Below, one piece after another: positions 1 through 7,581 of a stretch of 32,882 bases of DNA (position 1 is its first letter; every line of letters begins with the position of its first letter). The stretch is from an uncultured Clostridia bacterium (GTDB taxonomy: Bacteria > Bacillota > Clostridia > Christensenellales > UBA1242): positions 1-32,882 of the forward strand of contig CALWKL010000025.1 in the NCBI GenBank assembly GCA_944381255.1, in the 5' to 3' direction. Below the pieces are notes generated by a model, which had not been told where the DNA came from, ran no database searches, and worked only from the letters and a program-made list of their open reading frames with translations. The translations under genes and the position numbers were made by a program.

Positions 1-1050
1 ATACTGCTTCTTTGCATTAGCGAGCGACTTTATCTGCGCTATCAATTCAAAATCACTGCCTATTGACATACCACACTGACTACTCAAGACATTGTAAAAT
101 AATCCTTCTTTTGGGACTAAATTATAAGTGATTTTACCATTTCCCATTTCAATACTTGATAATACTATTGGTTCAAAATGTTCACTGTTTTCGAATAACA
201 CTGCACCTTTATCAAAGTCGCCAATTTTAATAACGTCAGCCCCTACTCGAGTTACTTCGGAAGCAATCTCACCGATAATTTTGTCTTCGAAAGGCAACGC
301 TGTCAACCATTGAGGCATATTCATCTCAATACCGACAAAAGGAAATTCTTGCAAAATTTTTTCAAAAATAGTTACGACATCTTTCTGATTAAGTTGAGCT
401 ACATTTATAGCAACTGCGCTAACCTTGTACTTCTGTTCTAGCGCATTAACCATTTCGACAGTAGAAGCCTGCTTTGGATGTGTAGAATTTACTACCACGA
501 CAAAGGGCTTGTTGTACTGCCTTAACTCGTATACTAGTTTATCTACCGCTGGAGCAAAGTTTTCACTAGCTATCTCGCCGAAACTACCATCAGAAGTCAG
601 TAAAACTGCTACCGTACTATGTTCTGCGACCACTTTCCTTGTACCAATTTCTGCAGATTTTTCAAAAGTCATAGGTTCAGGATCCCATGGAGTCTTGACC
701 ATACGTGCTTTACCATCTTGTAGATGACCTTGCGCACCGTTGACAAGATACCCCACACAGTCTATCAAGCGAACATTTGCTGATATATTGTTTCCCAAAT
801 CTACATGCACTGCTTCTGCTGGCACAAATTTGGGCTGAGTGGTCATAATGGTATTACCATCTGCACTCTGAGGTAATTCGTCTAATGCGCAAGCACGCAT
901 ATTCTCACTACTAATATTGGGTAAAATAAATTGCTCAGTAAATTTTGTAATAAAAGTGGATTTTCCCACACGCACAGGCCCCACTACCCCAACATAGAGG
1001 TCTCCATTAGTGCGAGTGGCAATGTCATGATAAATATTATAAGGGTTCAT
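1..1050 (-). CDS. spoIVA: Stage IV sporulation protein A, spore coat morphogenetic ATPase (3' end outside window)
   Basis: SpoIVA is the ATPase that polymerises on the forespore surface and forms the basement layer of the spore coat. The ATG at 1048-1050 follows a good AGGAG site, and 350 codons run open to the left edge; the family is about 490 residues, so roughly 140 C-terminal residues are missing. My reading by eye lines up almost without gaps with the Bacillus subtilis protein. The Walker A motif is GPVRVGKST at residues 24-32 with K30, the threonine pair T70-T71 matches the sensor threonines, and D97 sits in LIDCVGY where the Walker B aspartate is expected. The Walker A carries Val at position 28, where B. 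subtilis has Thr. A candidate sigma-E promoter lies just upstream, as expected for a mother-cell gene. The identification is secure. Confidence 0.96.
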   Translation of the reverse strand, partial: MNPYNIYHDIATRTNGDLYVGVVGPVRVGKSTFITKFTEQFILPNISSENMRACALDELPQSADGNTIMTTQPKFVPAEAVHVDLGNNISANVRLIDCVGYLVNGAQGHLQDGKARMVKTPWDPEPMTFEKSAEIGTRKVVAEHSTVAVLLTSDGSFGEIASENFAPAVDKLVYELRQYNKPFVVVVNSTHPKQASTVEMVNALEQKYKVSAVAINVAQLNQKDVVTIFEKILQEFPFVGIEMNMPQWLTALPFEDKIIGEIASEVTRVGADVIKIGDFDKGAVLFENSEHFEPIVLSSIEMGNGKITYNLVPKEGLFYNVLSSQCGMSIGSDFELIAQIKSLANAKKQY

Positions 1051-1080
1051 AACCTACTCCTTTTTGGATTGTTCCCCATA

Positions 1081-1109
1081 TAATTATGCGAGCAATTTTA
1101 TCTATATGA
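1081..1109 (-). promoter_or_regulatory. Candidate sigma-E promoter of spoIVA
   Basis: Read on the minus strand, TCATATA (1103-1109) and CATAATTA (1081-1088) are separated by 14 bases. This resembles the sigma-E pattern of an ATA-containing -35 and a CATA-type -10 at 13-15 bases. Transcription would begin about 23 bases before the spoIVA ATG. B. subtilis spoIVA is known to be sigma-E dependent. The assignment is inference from a loose consensus. Confidence 0.5.
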
Positions 1110-1110
1110 C

Positions 1111-1146
1111 AAAAATAAAAGACAGTGTTCAAAAGAACAACTGTCT
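1111..1146 (-). terminator. Rho-independent terminator of the lipoprotein gene
   Basis: On the minus strand GACAGTTGTTC and GAACACTGTC pair around a TTTT loop with one bulged base, followed by a T-rich run. It lies directly after the stop of the 1157-2605 gene and just upstream of the spoIVA promoter. Confidence 0.85.
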
Positions 1147-1156
1147 AATTTTTAGT

Positions 1157-2605
1157 TTATTCACTTTCACTTGATTCTGAAACGTAATCAGCTTCCAACA
1201 ATTTACCAACAAAGTGTGTATATGCACTACTATCAGTTATTGAAGTTTGAATACCATAATCTACATAGTGCATGTAATAATTCTCTGAATATTGTACAAA
1301 GAAGTAAACTTTATCTCCATTTACACTAAAGTTGTTGACAATATCACCTTTTGCTGTAACTCCACTAGGTATCAAAGCCTCTCTAGACTGATTAGGCTCG
1401 GTATACTTAATCTTATATAGGCTACTGTCTGCTAGATAGTACACATATTCACCTTGAACACACAAAATATTAGATATAATATTACTATCAATTACTTGAG
1501 TGGCAGAATTAGCAGATGCTAACTTATAATATGTGTTCGTACCGTCTGTATATAGGATACCCATCTCTTGAGTTGGGTCAGTAAGAGCGTAAGCAGTAAT
1601 ATCAGCATTATCTCCTACACTTTGATTACTTATAATTGTCTCGTTGTTAGATGTATCCAAAGCATATACTTTGGCAGAAAATCCTGGCTGAAGTGAGATA
1701 GTCTTGGTGTAATACAATTTATTACCGTTAGTTCCCTTAATCTCATACTTTTCACCAGTACTACTAAATACTTCGGTAGTTATCTTATCTGCCAAATTAT
1801 ATCTTTTGAGTATAGTTGTGTTGTCATCATCTTCTACAGTTGTAGTAAAGTAAATAGATTTATCAATCTCTTTTACCGAAATATCACTCCTTGGGTAATA
1901 TGGCATACTAGCGCTAGATACATCGTTAGAGATGTGATTTACTTGATAATTGCTACCATTGATAAATACAATACTCAAATGATTGCCATCAAGTATAGTC
2001 ATATAAACGGTCTCTCCTACTTGATGCATTGTCCAAGTAACATTTGCAGTCTCGCTCTCACTAGAGTAAACCAAATCATTACCACCAGAACGGTCAAGAC
2101 TTACACGATAAATGTGCAAATAGTCAGACATGATAGTACCACTACCATCACGCAAATTGTTAGGAGTGGCATAATAAAGGTAGTCGCCAAAGATAAATAA
2201 CTTGGTATATTCAAAACCTGCTACCAATGGTACTAAAATATCAATATTCTGTAAACTTTGAGTCTTGTCAAAAATTTCCTCTCCGTCTTCATCATATTGC
2301 TTTTCGGCTTCAGTAACACGACCTTCGCTGTCTAGCTTAACCCTATAAATAGCAGATTGGTCTACATTGCCATAATGATTGCTATCTCCTATATCACTAG
2401 TGTTGCGATATCCATTGACAAAATATAGATAATCGCCTTTTTGAACAGCTAGACTACCATTGCCACTTACCACATCATCAGCTGATGGTCCATCGCTTAG
2501 ACGACTCAAGCCACAACCAGCAAATAGCAAAGCCACGCAACCTAATGTCGCAAGCAAAAGTGCAAGCTTGATAAAAGTTTTATTAAAAATTCTCGAAATA
2601 GACAT
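1157..2605 (-). CDS. Beta-propeller-like lipoprotein of unknown function
   Basis: I do not recognise a named family with certainty; the layout resembles clostridial proteins of the DUF5050 / beta-propeller type. The ATG at 2603-2605 is chosen because an AAGGAG site sits 10 bases ahead and the protein then begins with a lipoprotein signal: basic N-terminus, hydrophobic stretch at residues 12-29, lipobox FAGC with the lipidated Cys at 31. A 15-codon upstream extension is possible but would bury the signal. The 482-residue protein has at least eight repeats of the form G-x-x-x-Y-[YF] (GDYLYF, GDYLYY, GNKLYY, GEYVYY, GDKVYF and similar), spaced like propeller blades, and an acidic serine-rich C-terminus. 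It is probably anchored outside the membrane. It has its own strong promoter and terminator, so it is likely monocistronic. Confidence 0.8.
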   Translation of the reverse strand: MSISRIFNKTFIKLALLLATLGCVALLFAGCGLSRLSDGPSADDVVSGNGSLAVQKGDYLYFVNGYRNTSDIGDSNHYGNVDQSAIYRVKLDSEGRVTEAEKQYDEDGEEIFDKTQSLQNIDILVPLVAGFEYTKLFIFGDYLYYATPNNLRDGSGTIMSDYLHIYRVSLDRSGGNDLVYSSESETANVTWTMHQVGETVYMTILDGNHLSIVFINGSNYQVNHISNDVSSASMPYYPRSDISVKEIDKSIYFTTTVEDDDNTTILKRYNLADKITTEVFSSTGEKYEIKGTNGNKLYYTKTISLQPGFSAKVYALDTSNNETIISNQSVGDNADITAYALTDPTQEMGILYTDGTNTYYKLASANSATQVIDSNIISNILCVQGEYVYYLADSSLYKIKYTEPNQSREALIPSGVTAKGDIVNNFSVNGDKVYFFVQYSENYYMHYVDYGIQTSITDSSAYTHFVGKLLEADYVSESSESE

Positions 2606-2650
2606 ACAAGCATATCTCCTTATACAACACAAATGAAAAATTGTTATCAT

Positions 2651-2679
2651 ATATTAGCATTAATTGAAGTTTTAGTCAA
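2651..2679 (-). promoter_or_regulatory. Sigma-A-type promoter of the lipoprotein gene
   Basis: Minus strand: -35 TTGACT (2674-2679), 17-base spacer, -10 TAATAT (2651-2656) preceded by TGC, an extended -10. The start codon lies about 45 bases downstream of the -10. Confidence 0.75.
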
Positions 2680-2709
2680 TTATTTAGAGTAAATTAAAAG
2701 GAAAATATT

Positions 2710-2988
2710 ATGAAAAGATTTGTTGAACACGAGGAACAAGTACATATTTTATCCTCGCCTATTGTCGAAGAACAGCAATCAAAAGGCTTGGATATAACTA
2801 AATTATTGCAAATTTTACCTAAATTAAACCTAAAATCACTCTTTCCCAACACTAAGCAACAGGTTCCCTCCCCTCAGCCAGAAAACTACCAGCCAACCGT
2901 AAATTTTATGGCAAATTACAACAAAGCTACAGCAATAGATGCAATAGAAAGGCATAAGGAAAGCGTAAAAAGATTACATAATAGTTAA
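2710..2988 (+). CDS. Hypothetical 92-residue protein
   Basis: I do not recognise this gene. It is a short free-standing ORF with a plausible ribosome-binding site (AAAAGGA, 7 bases before the ATG), divergent from the lipoprotein gene and followed by a terminator hairpin, so it is probably real. The protein is soluble, with no signal peptide or membrane segment. Its middle has a leucine/lysine-rich amphipathic stretch (ITKLLQILPKLNLKSLF, residues 29-45), then a proline/glutamine-rich linker, then a charged helical C-terminus. No catalytic motif is visible. A small accessory or sporulation-associated protein would fit but nothing shows it. Confidence 0.6.
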   Translation: MKRFVEHEEQVHILSSPIVEEQQSKGLDITKLLQILPKLNLKSLFPNTKQQVPSPQPENYQPTVNFMANYNKATAIDAIERHKESVKRLHNS

Positions 2989-3004
2989 AAAAGTGATTTA
3001 AATC

Positions 3005-3035
3005 AAAAACACCCTTATTAAAAAGAGTGTTTTTT
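3005..3035. terminator. Bidirectional terminator between convergent genes
   Basis: AAAAACACCCTT (3005-3016) pairs with AAGAGTGTTTTT (from 3023) around a short A-rich loop, with T runs on either strand. One position is a C-A mismatch on the plus strand but a U-G pair on the minus strand, so it should work better for the minus-strand gene at 3074-3907. Confidence 0.75.
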
Positions 3036-3073
3036 ATTAAAAATAATTTACAAACTAAATATTAGATTCAAAA

Positions 3074-3907
3074 CTACAGGCGAATATTTTCCCCTGTTTC
3101 TGCACTTTGATACATTACCCAATAACCTGCACCATCTGGCTCGGATAATTTGAGAGGCAACCATTGACAGTAATCTACAAGACTCTCTGGTGGCGCTGTA
3201 GCCCTAGAAGAAGCAGGAATTCCATAACAAAGATGAGTAACTACTTCGCCATCAAATAATTTGCCTAAAATATAATGCTGAGTATCATCTGGAGCATAAT
3301 TTACCTTTATCCACTCAGTATTAGCAACCAAATCTTCCAACTCTCGAAAATGTGGGAATTTAGCGAATAATTCATCGAGTTGAGGTTGTATAAGCGAATA
3401 AAAGTTGCCTGTAGGCTCAGGATACTCCTCCTCTACTTCATCTGTTTTCCTTTGACTCAAATTATCATCATTTTCTTCCTGTTGTATGGCAGGATTACTG
3501 ATAGAATCGTCCAATTCTCGTTCAATGATTTCATCTAATTCTTTATCAGATAATTCATCAAAGAGAGCAGAATAGTCAGGGCTAATAGTAGCACTGTGCG
3601 CCATGGCAAGTGGACTAACCACGCCATCTATATTAGTTGCCAAAAGCAAGGTTATATCATCATCATTTGTGACACCAGATATACGAAAGTCATAATTTTG
3701 TGGTGTGTCTATATCGGAAAACAGAAATTTTTTATCCCCTACTTTTACCACCATATCTATAGGTAAAAGTTCATCTCGTATATTGAATACTTTGATATTT
3801 CCAGACAAACTATCCCCGCCTGAAAATGTGGCAAGCCCACGGATAGGCTTGGAATTCATATTATTGTATTCAGGCAATTGATTGACTATCAAATTTTTTG
3901 TAATCAT
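3074..3907 (-). CDS. Hypothetical acidic two-part protein
   Basis: No named family is recognised. The ATG at 3905-3907 has a TAGGAG site 6 bases upstream. The 277-residue protein has no signal or membrane segment. Residues 1 to about 110 form a compact beta-rich part. Residues about 115-165 are a strongly acidic, low-complexity linker (many E and D). Residues about 165-277 are a second domain with conserved-looking tryptophans and aromatic patches (NTEWIKVNY, HYILGKL, CYGIPA, QWLPL, GYWVMYQ). I recall a similar C-terminal domain in hypothetical proteins of other Clostridia, which suggests a lineage-conserved gene of unknown role. The minus-strand downstream hairpin at 3005-3035 fits a single-gene unit. 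Confidence 0.75.
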   Translation of the reverse strand: MITKNLIVNQLPEYNNMNSKPIRGLATFSGGDSLSGNIKVFNIRDELLPIDMVVKVGDKKFLFSDIDTPQNYDFRISGVTNDDDITLLLATNIDGVVSPLAMAHSATISPDYSALFDELSDKELDEIIERELDDSISNPAIQQEENDDNLSQRKTDEVEEEYPEPTGNFYSLIQPQLDELFAKFPHFRELEDLVANTEWIKVNYAPDDTQHYILGKLFDGEVVTHLCYGIPASSRATAPPESLVDYCQWLPLKLSEPDGAGYWVMYQSAETGENIRL

Positions 3908-3939
3908 ATTTACTCCTACAATTTTGTTATAAATTATAT

Positions 3940-3966
3940 ATTATAGGAGTGTCAAAAAGTTGACAA
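3940..3966 (-). promoter_or_regulatory. Putative promoter of the 3074-3907 gene
   Basis: Minus strand: TTGTCA (3961-3966) and a perfect TATAAT (3940-3945), but with a 15-base spacer, shorter than the 17 used almost everywhere else in this window. Overlapping A/T-rich alternatives exist. Confidence 0.4.
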
Positions 3967-4012
3967 AAAAATGACTAAATATGCACTTGTTTGCCCCTTT
4001 ATGTAATAAAAA

Positions 4013-4849
4013 CTAATTTTGTAAATTCTCTATTTCTTGAGATAGTGCTACAAATTGATTTTTATCCAATTTTTCCGCTCTAATGTCTAATGGCAAATTT
4101 AATTTAGTTAGCACCCTATAGGCTTCCTCTCTAGATAACTTAAGACCTTCTATCAAGTTATTTACCAAAGTTTTACGGCGCATAGCAAAGCACGCCTTTA
4201 CTACTTTTGCAATGCTTATAATAGGCAAACTTGTCGGCTGTATTTCTATATTTAAAATCGCACTATCGACATTTGGCATAGGTGTAAACATTTGGCGTGG
4301 CACATCACGAGTCTTTGTAACACGACCATATAGGCTCAAGATTACTGTAAGCGCACCATAATCTTTTCCCCCTGGCATCGCTGTAATCCTATCGACCAAT
4401 TCCTTTTGAAGCATTACTGTAATACTTTGGATAGGCAAGCCACTCTCTATTAGATAAAAAATTATTGGACTAGAAATATAATATGGTAAATTAGCGACTA
4501 CTTTAAATGGCTTCCCGCCAAATTTTGCCATAATTTCCTCAGTTGGAATGCGCAAGATATCACCAAAGACAAATTCTATGTTCGCTGTATTTGCAAATTT
4601 TGTCAACAAAAATTCACGCAAAGTATAGTCAATCTCTACACTCACAACTTTACCTTTGGTAACAACAGCACAAATTTGAGTAGTAAGTGCACCTGCACCT
4701 GCACCAATTTCTAGTACATTATCATTATCCTGAACCTTCGCATCAGCGACAATTGCTCGCAACAAATTGGTATCTTTTAAAAAATTTTGCCCAAATTTTT
4801 TCTTAAACTTAAATTCATTAGGCAAATTAATTTTATTTTCTTTATTCAT
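4013..4849 (-). CDS. rsmA: 16S rRNA dimethyladenosine methyltransferase RsmA/KsgA
   Basis: RsmA dimethylates two adjacent adenosines (A1518/A1519, E. coli numbering) in the 3' terminal hairpin of 16S rRNA using S-adenosylmethionine, a late step of small-subunit assembly. The 278-residue length is normal. Visible motifs are the N-terminal FGQNFL (19-24), the SAM-binding LEIGAGAGALT (46-56), the acidic VEID at 71-74 and the catalytic motif IV NLPYY (120-124). The start overlaps the end of tatD by 8 bases, indicating translational coupling. In many Firmicutes the order is metG-tatD-rnmV-rsmA; here rnmV is absent between the two and metG lies about 9 kb away. Confidence 0.96.
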   Translation of the reverse strand: MNKENKINLPNEFKFKKKFGQNFLKDTNLLRAIVADAKVQDNDNVLEIGAGAGALTTQICAVVTKGKVVSVEIDYTLREFLLTKFANTANIEFVFGDILRIPTEEIMAKFGGKPFKVVANLPYYISSPIIFYLIESGLPIQSITVMLQKELVDRITAMPGGKDYGALTVILSLYGRVTKTRDVPRQMFTPMPNVDSAILNIEIQPTSLPIISIAKVVKACFAMRRKTLVNNLIEGLKLSREEAYRVLTKLNLPLDIRAEKLDKNQFVALSQEIENLQN

Positions 4850-5624
4850 TATTATCCTTCATTTTATCAAAAAATTTATAAGCATTCTGTGTAGTCGCTT
4901 CTGCCACTTGGCTAAGAGACAAGCCTTTTAATTCTGCTACCTTCTCTGCTACTAATTCGGTATACTCTGGGCGATTAATTTTACCACGGTATGGCTCAGG
5001 AGCGAGATATGGCGCATCAGTCTCTACCATTAGTCTATCCATAGGTATAGCCATCACAGCCTCTCTCAAATCAGCACGAGGTTTGAAAGTAATGAGTCCT
5101 GTTACCGAAATCATCAAATCGTGGTCGAGCACTCTAAGTGCAGTATCTTTGTCACCATCGAAGCAATGCACTACCCCACTTTTAAAGCGATGGCGATTGT
5201 CCTTTAGCCAGTCTAAGAAATCATCAAAAGCATCACGCACGTGAAAAATTACTGGCAAATTATACTCACTAGCAATATCAATTTGCTTATTGAGTACAGC
5301 GAATTGCTCTGCACGATTATCCATACCATAATGGTAGTCTAAGCCAATTTCTCCTATTGCTACGACCTTAGTATCTCCTGCATTTTTTCTCAAAAAAGCA
5401 TCACACATAGCATTATACTCTATGCAATTTTCTGGGTGAATACCTATCGCACAAAAAACTTTGGGTTGGCTACGCGCTAGTCCTAAAGCAGTGATACTAC
5501 TTTCTAGCGAAAAACTTGGACAAATTACCTTTTGCACAACCCCTGTCTCTAGATTTTGTAAAATTTCTGGTAAAATATCAGCCATTCTCTCTACATTGAT
5601 ATGTGAATGTGTATCTATTAACAT
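4842..5624 (-). CDS. tatD: TatD-family metal-dependent hydrolase/deoxyribonuclease
   Basis: TatD proteins are TIM-barrel metal-dependent nucleases of the amidohydrolase superfamily, implicated in 3'-5' DNA processing and repair. The 260-residue protein shows the whole metal-ligand set: H6 and H8 in DTHSH, E92 in GEIGLDYH, H128 in FHVRDA, H153 in VVHCFDG and D203 in ETDAPYL. An AGGAGA site precedes the ATG by a normal distance. It is the first gene of a two-gene unit with rsmA and has a good extended -10 promoter directly upstream, shared in a divergent arrangement with spmA. Confidence 0.94.
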   Translation of the reverse strand: MLIDTHSHINVERMADILPEILQNLETGVVQKVICPSFSLESSITALGLARSQPKVFCAIGIHPENCIEYNAMCDAFLRKNAGDTKVVAIGEIGLDYHYGMDNRAEQFAVLNKQIDIASEYNLPVIFHVRDAFDDFLDWLKDNRHRFKSGVVHCFDGDKDTALRVLDHDLMISVTGLITFKPRADLREAVMAIPMDRLMVETDAPYLAPEPYRGKINRPEYTELVAEKVAELKGLSLSQVAEATTQNAYKFFDKMKDNNE

Positions 5625-5646
5625 AATTCTCTCCTAACTTAGGTTT

Positions 5647-5675
5647 ATTTTATCAAGTTTTATCTAAATAGTAAA
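5647..5675 (-). promoter_or_regulatory. Promoter of tatD-rsmA
   Basis: Minus strand: -35 TTTACT (5670-5675), 17-base spacer, -10 TAAAAT (5647-5652) preceded by TGA (extended -10). Confidence 0.7.
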
Positions 5676-5715
5676 GTTTTTTCATAAAAAACTACACAAA
5701 TTCATATGGTATCAT

Positions 5716-6291
5716 ATGAAAAAAATTTGGTTTTTTATGGTTCTATCCAGCATAGTTACGCTTATTTTTGTCAACCCAGAAGATTGTATAAATGCAATGA
5801 TGAATGCTGGTAGTGATGCAGTAGCATTGACTATCAAATTATTAGGTATATATGCTGTATGGTTAGGCATCATAGCCTTAGTCGATGCCACTGGTCTATC
5901 CAATAAAATTGCAAATTTACTAGACCCTGTGATAGATTGGTTGTTCGGTCGCACAGATAGTGAAACAAAAAAATATCTAGCCTTGAATATGTCTGCCAAT
6001 CTCTTAGGGTTGGGCAACGCCTGTACCCCTACTGGACTAAAAGCCATGGAGGGCCTTGACAGGCAAAACAACTCGCTCACAGCTTCGACCGCTATGATAA
6101 TGCTAGTAGTAATCAATGCTACCAGTATCCAACTCATTCCTACCACAGTTATTGGACTAAGACAGCAATACGGTTCAACTAGCAGTAGTGATATAATTGT
6201 GCCCACCTTGATTGCCACAATCATAAGCACAGTCCTTGCAGTATTCCTAGTCAAATTATGCGCAAAAATCAAGGAGCGCCTAAAGAGATGA
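5716..6291 (+). CDS. spmA: Spore maturation protein A
   Basis: SpmA and SpmB are membrane proteins of the nucleoside-recognition (Gate) family, needed for spore-core dehydration in Bacillus and Clostridium. The 191-residue protein has several hydrophobic segments and the family signatures: GIYAVWLGIIALVDATGLSNKIA (split here as GIYAVWLGIIALVD plus ATGLSNK), ANLLGLGNACTPTGLKAM, and IQLIPTTVIGLRQQYGS. It overlaps spmB by four bases (ATGA). The start is unusual: no Shine-Dalgarno sequence is visible before the ATG, and a CATATG-type repeat abuts it. A downstream ATG at 5737 also lacks a site, and its use would trim the first hydrophobic segment. The identification is secure; the start is less so. 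Confidence 0.92.
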   Translation: MKKIWFFMVLSSIVTLIFVNPEDCINAMMNAGSDAVALTIKLLGIYAVWLGIIALVDATGLSNKIANLLDPVIDWLFGRTDSETKKYLALNMSANLLGLGNACTPTGLKAMEGLDRQNNSLTASTAMIMLVVINATSIQLIPTTVIGLRQQYGSTSSSDIIVPTLIATIISTVLAVFLVKLCAKIKERLKR

Positions 6292-6800
6292 ATATCAGTG
6301 TATATATTACCCCTGTACTCCTTGTCTTGTTGCTACTATACTGCGCAAAAAAGAGAGTCAATGCGTATGGGACTTTTGCCAATGGCGCAAAGGACGCAAT
6401 CAAACTTTGCCTTGATGTATTGCCATTTTTAGTAACGATTTTTGTAGCGATACAACTATTCAAAATTAGTGGATTGACTAGCCTGCTAGCGAATTTTTTG
6501 AGTCCGATAATGAATACTATCCAAATACCTAGCGAACTTACTGAACTTATGCTTATACGCCCCTTTAGTGGTAGCGGCAGTCTTGCATTGCTAGAAGATA
6601 TTTTTTCTACCTATGGCGCAGATAGTTATATCGCAAGGTGCGCTAGTGTAATTATGGGCAGTAGTGAGACAATATTTTATGTAGCGACTATATATCCAAG
6701 CCAGACAAAAGCAAAAAGGCTAGTGTATGCAATACCTGTGGCACTAGTGTGCAACATTTTTTCTGCAATAATTGCTTGTATCGTATGTAGATTTTGCTAA
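6288..6800 (+). CDS. spmB: Spore maturation protein B
   Basis: This is the partner of SpmA in the spore membrane. The ATG at 6288-6290 overlaps the spmA stop (ATGA) and is preceded by AAGGAG, so I prefer it to an upstream in-frame ATG at 6258 that would add ten hydrophilic residues. The resulting 170-residue protein has hydrophobic segments at about residues 4-20, 41-60 and the C-terminus, and the Gate-family signature LIRPFSGSGSLALL followed by IMGSSETIFYVATIY, both typical of SpmB. It converges with the hydrolase gene at 6815 with only 14 bases between them. Confidence 0.93.
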   Translation: MNISVYITPVLLVLLLLYCAKKRVNAYGTFANGAKDAIKLCLDVLPFLVTIFVAIQLFKISGLTSLLANFLSPIMNTIQIPSELTELMLIRPFSGSGSLALLEDIFSTYGADSYIARCASVIMGSSETIFYVATIYPSQTKAKRLVYAIPVALVCNIFSAIIACIVCRFC

Positions 6801-6814
6801 GCAAAATATAATGG

Positions 6815-7462
6815 TTACTTTCTCCACTCTGCTAATTTAAAATCTTCGCCATGCCCAGGGTGTACCATAGTGCTACTAGGTAAATTTTCAAGTTTTTCTA
6901 AAGTATTTACGAGTTCTCTCCTGTCCCCTGTGGGTAGGTCGTACCTTCCAAAAGAATTACCTGCAAACATTACATCGCCCACAAATAAATTTTGGTCTTT
7001 ATATATACTAATTGAACAATTTGTGTGGCCTGGGGTATCTATTACCTCCCAAATTTCATCACACAGAATTATTTTGTTGTCTTGAGGAAATTCTGCTAAA
7101 TTTTTGGGAATGATAATTTCTAGTGGTTTGTCGTTTAACATACAAGAGTAATTAATGCTACTTGACTGCAAATTTTGATAACATTTTCTACTCAAAACTA
7201 TAGGAATATCGCTTTCAATAAAATCTTGAATTTTCTCGACATGGTCAAAATGACAATGAGTTACTATTACTTTGTCTAATATAAGTTCATTTCCCGTAGT
7301 CCTATCTTGATTAGGTAGTAAAAAATCGCCCAAGACTTCTCGTATTTGTACTAAACTATGACTAGGGTCAACGACACAAAACTTTCCATTCGATATAATA
7401 ATAAAAGTGTTACTTATAGGTCCTAAAGAGGTCTCTTTGCCCTCTATTTTTTTTATTTCCAT
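6815..7462 (-). CDS. Metallo-beta-lactamase-fold hydrolase (glyoxalase II-like)
   Basis: This is a soluble 215-residue metallohydrolase of the glyoxalase-II/YcbL type; the substrate is unknown. All metal ligands are visible: HCHFDH at 69-74 (H69, H71, D73, H74), H146 in DTPGHTNCS, D163 in FVGDVMFAG and H201/H204 in HPGHGE. The GDVMFAGNSFGRYDLPTGD stretch is typical of small thioesterase or glyoxalase-like members of this group. The start ATG has a GAGG site 9 bases upstream, and an extended -10 promoter lies just before it. It appears monocistronic. Confidence 0.88.
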   Translation of the reverse strand: MEIKKIEGKETSLGPISNTFIIISNGKFCVVDPSHSLVQIREVLGDFLLPNQDRTTGNELILDKVIVTHCHFDHVEKIQDFIESDIPIVLSRKCYQNLQSSSINYSCMLNDKPLEIIIPKNLAEFPQDNKIILCDEIWEVIDTPGHTNCSISIYKDQNLFVGDVMFAGNSFGRYDLPTGDRRELVNTLEKLENLPSSTMVHPGHGEDFKLAEWRK

Positions 7463-7479
7463 ATATTTACCTCAAAAAA

Positions 7480-7508
7480 ATTTTATCAAAAATATATAAT
7501 TTATGCAA
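7480..7508 (-). promoter_or_regulatory. Promoter of the MBL-fold hydrolase gene
   Basis: Minus strand: -35 TTGCAT (7503-7508), 17-base spacer, -10 TAAAAT (7480-7485) with TGA in front (extended -10). Confidence 0.7.
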
Positions 7509-7517
7509 TTGTTTTGA

Positions 7518-7546
7518 TAGACTAAATTTCGCTTTTGGGGTATAAT
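7518..7546 (+). promoter_or_regulatory. Promoter of the acyl-CoA synthetase gene
   Basis: -35 TAGACT (7518-7523), 17-base spacer, perfect -10 TATAAT (7541-7546). It gives a leader of about 30 bases before the ATG at 7582. Confidence 0.7.
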
Positions 7547-7581
7547 TAGATTTAGTACTTTACAATAAATAGGAGTGAAAA

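Noticed and set aside
5683..5710. Sigma-E promoter for spmA (ATA at 5684 with CATATGGT at 5703)
   Set aside because: The implied start of transcription would fall at or inside the first codons, and the match is weak, so it is not listed as a promoter.
6791..6807. Terminator between spmB and the MBL gene (ATTTTGC-TAA-GCAAAAT)
   Set aside because: The stem is perfect but short and A/T-rich, and neither strand has a following T-run.
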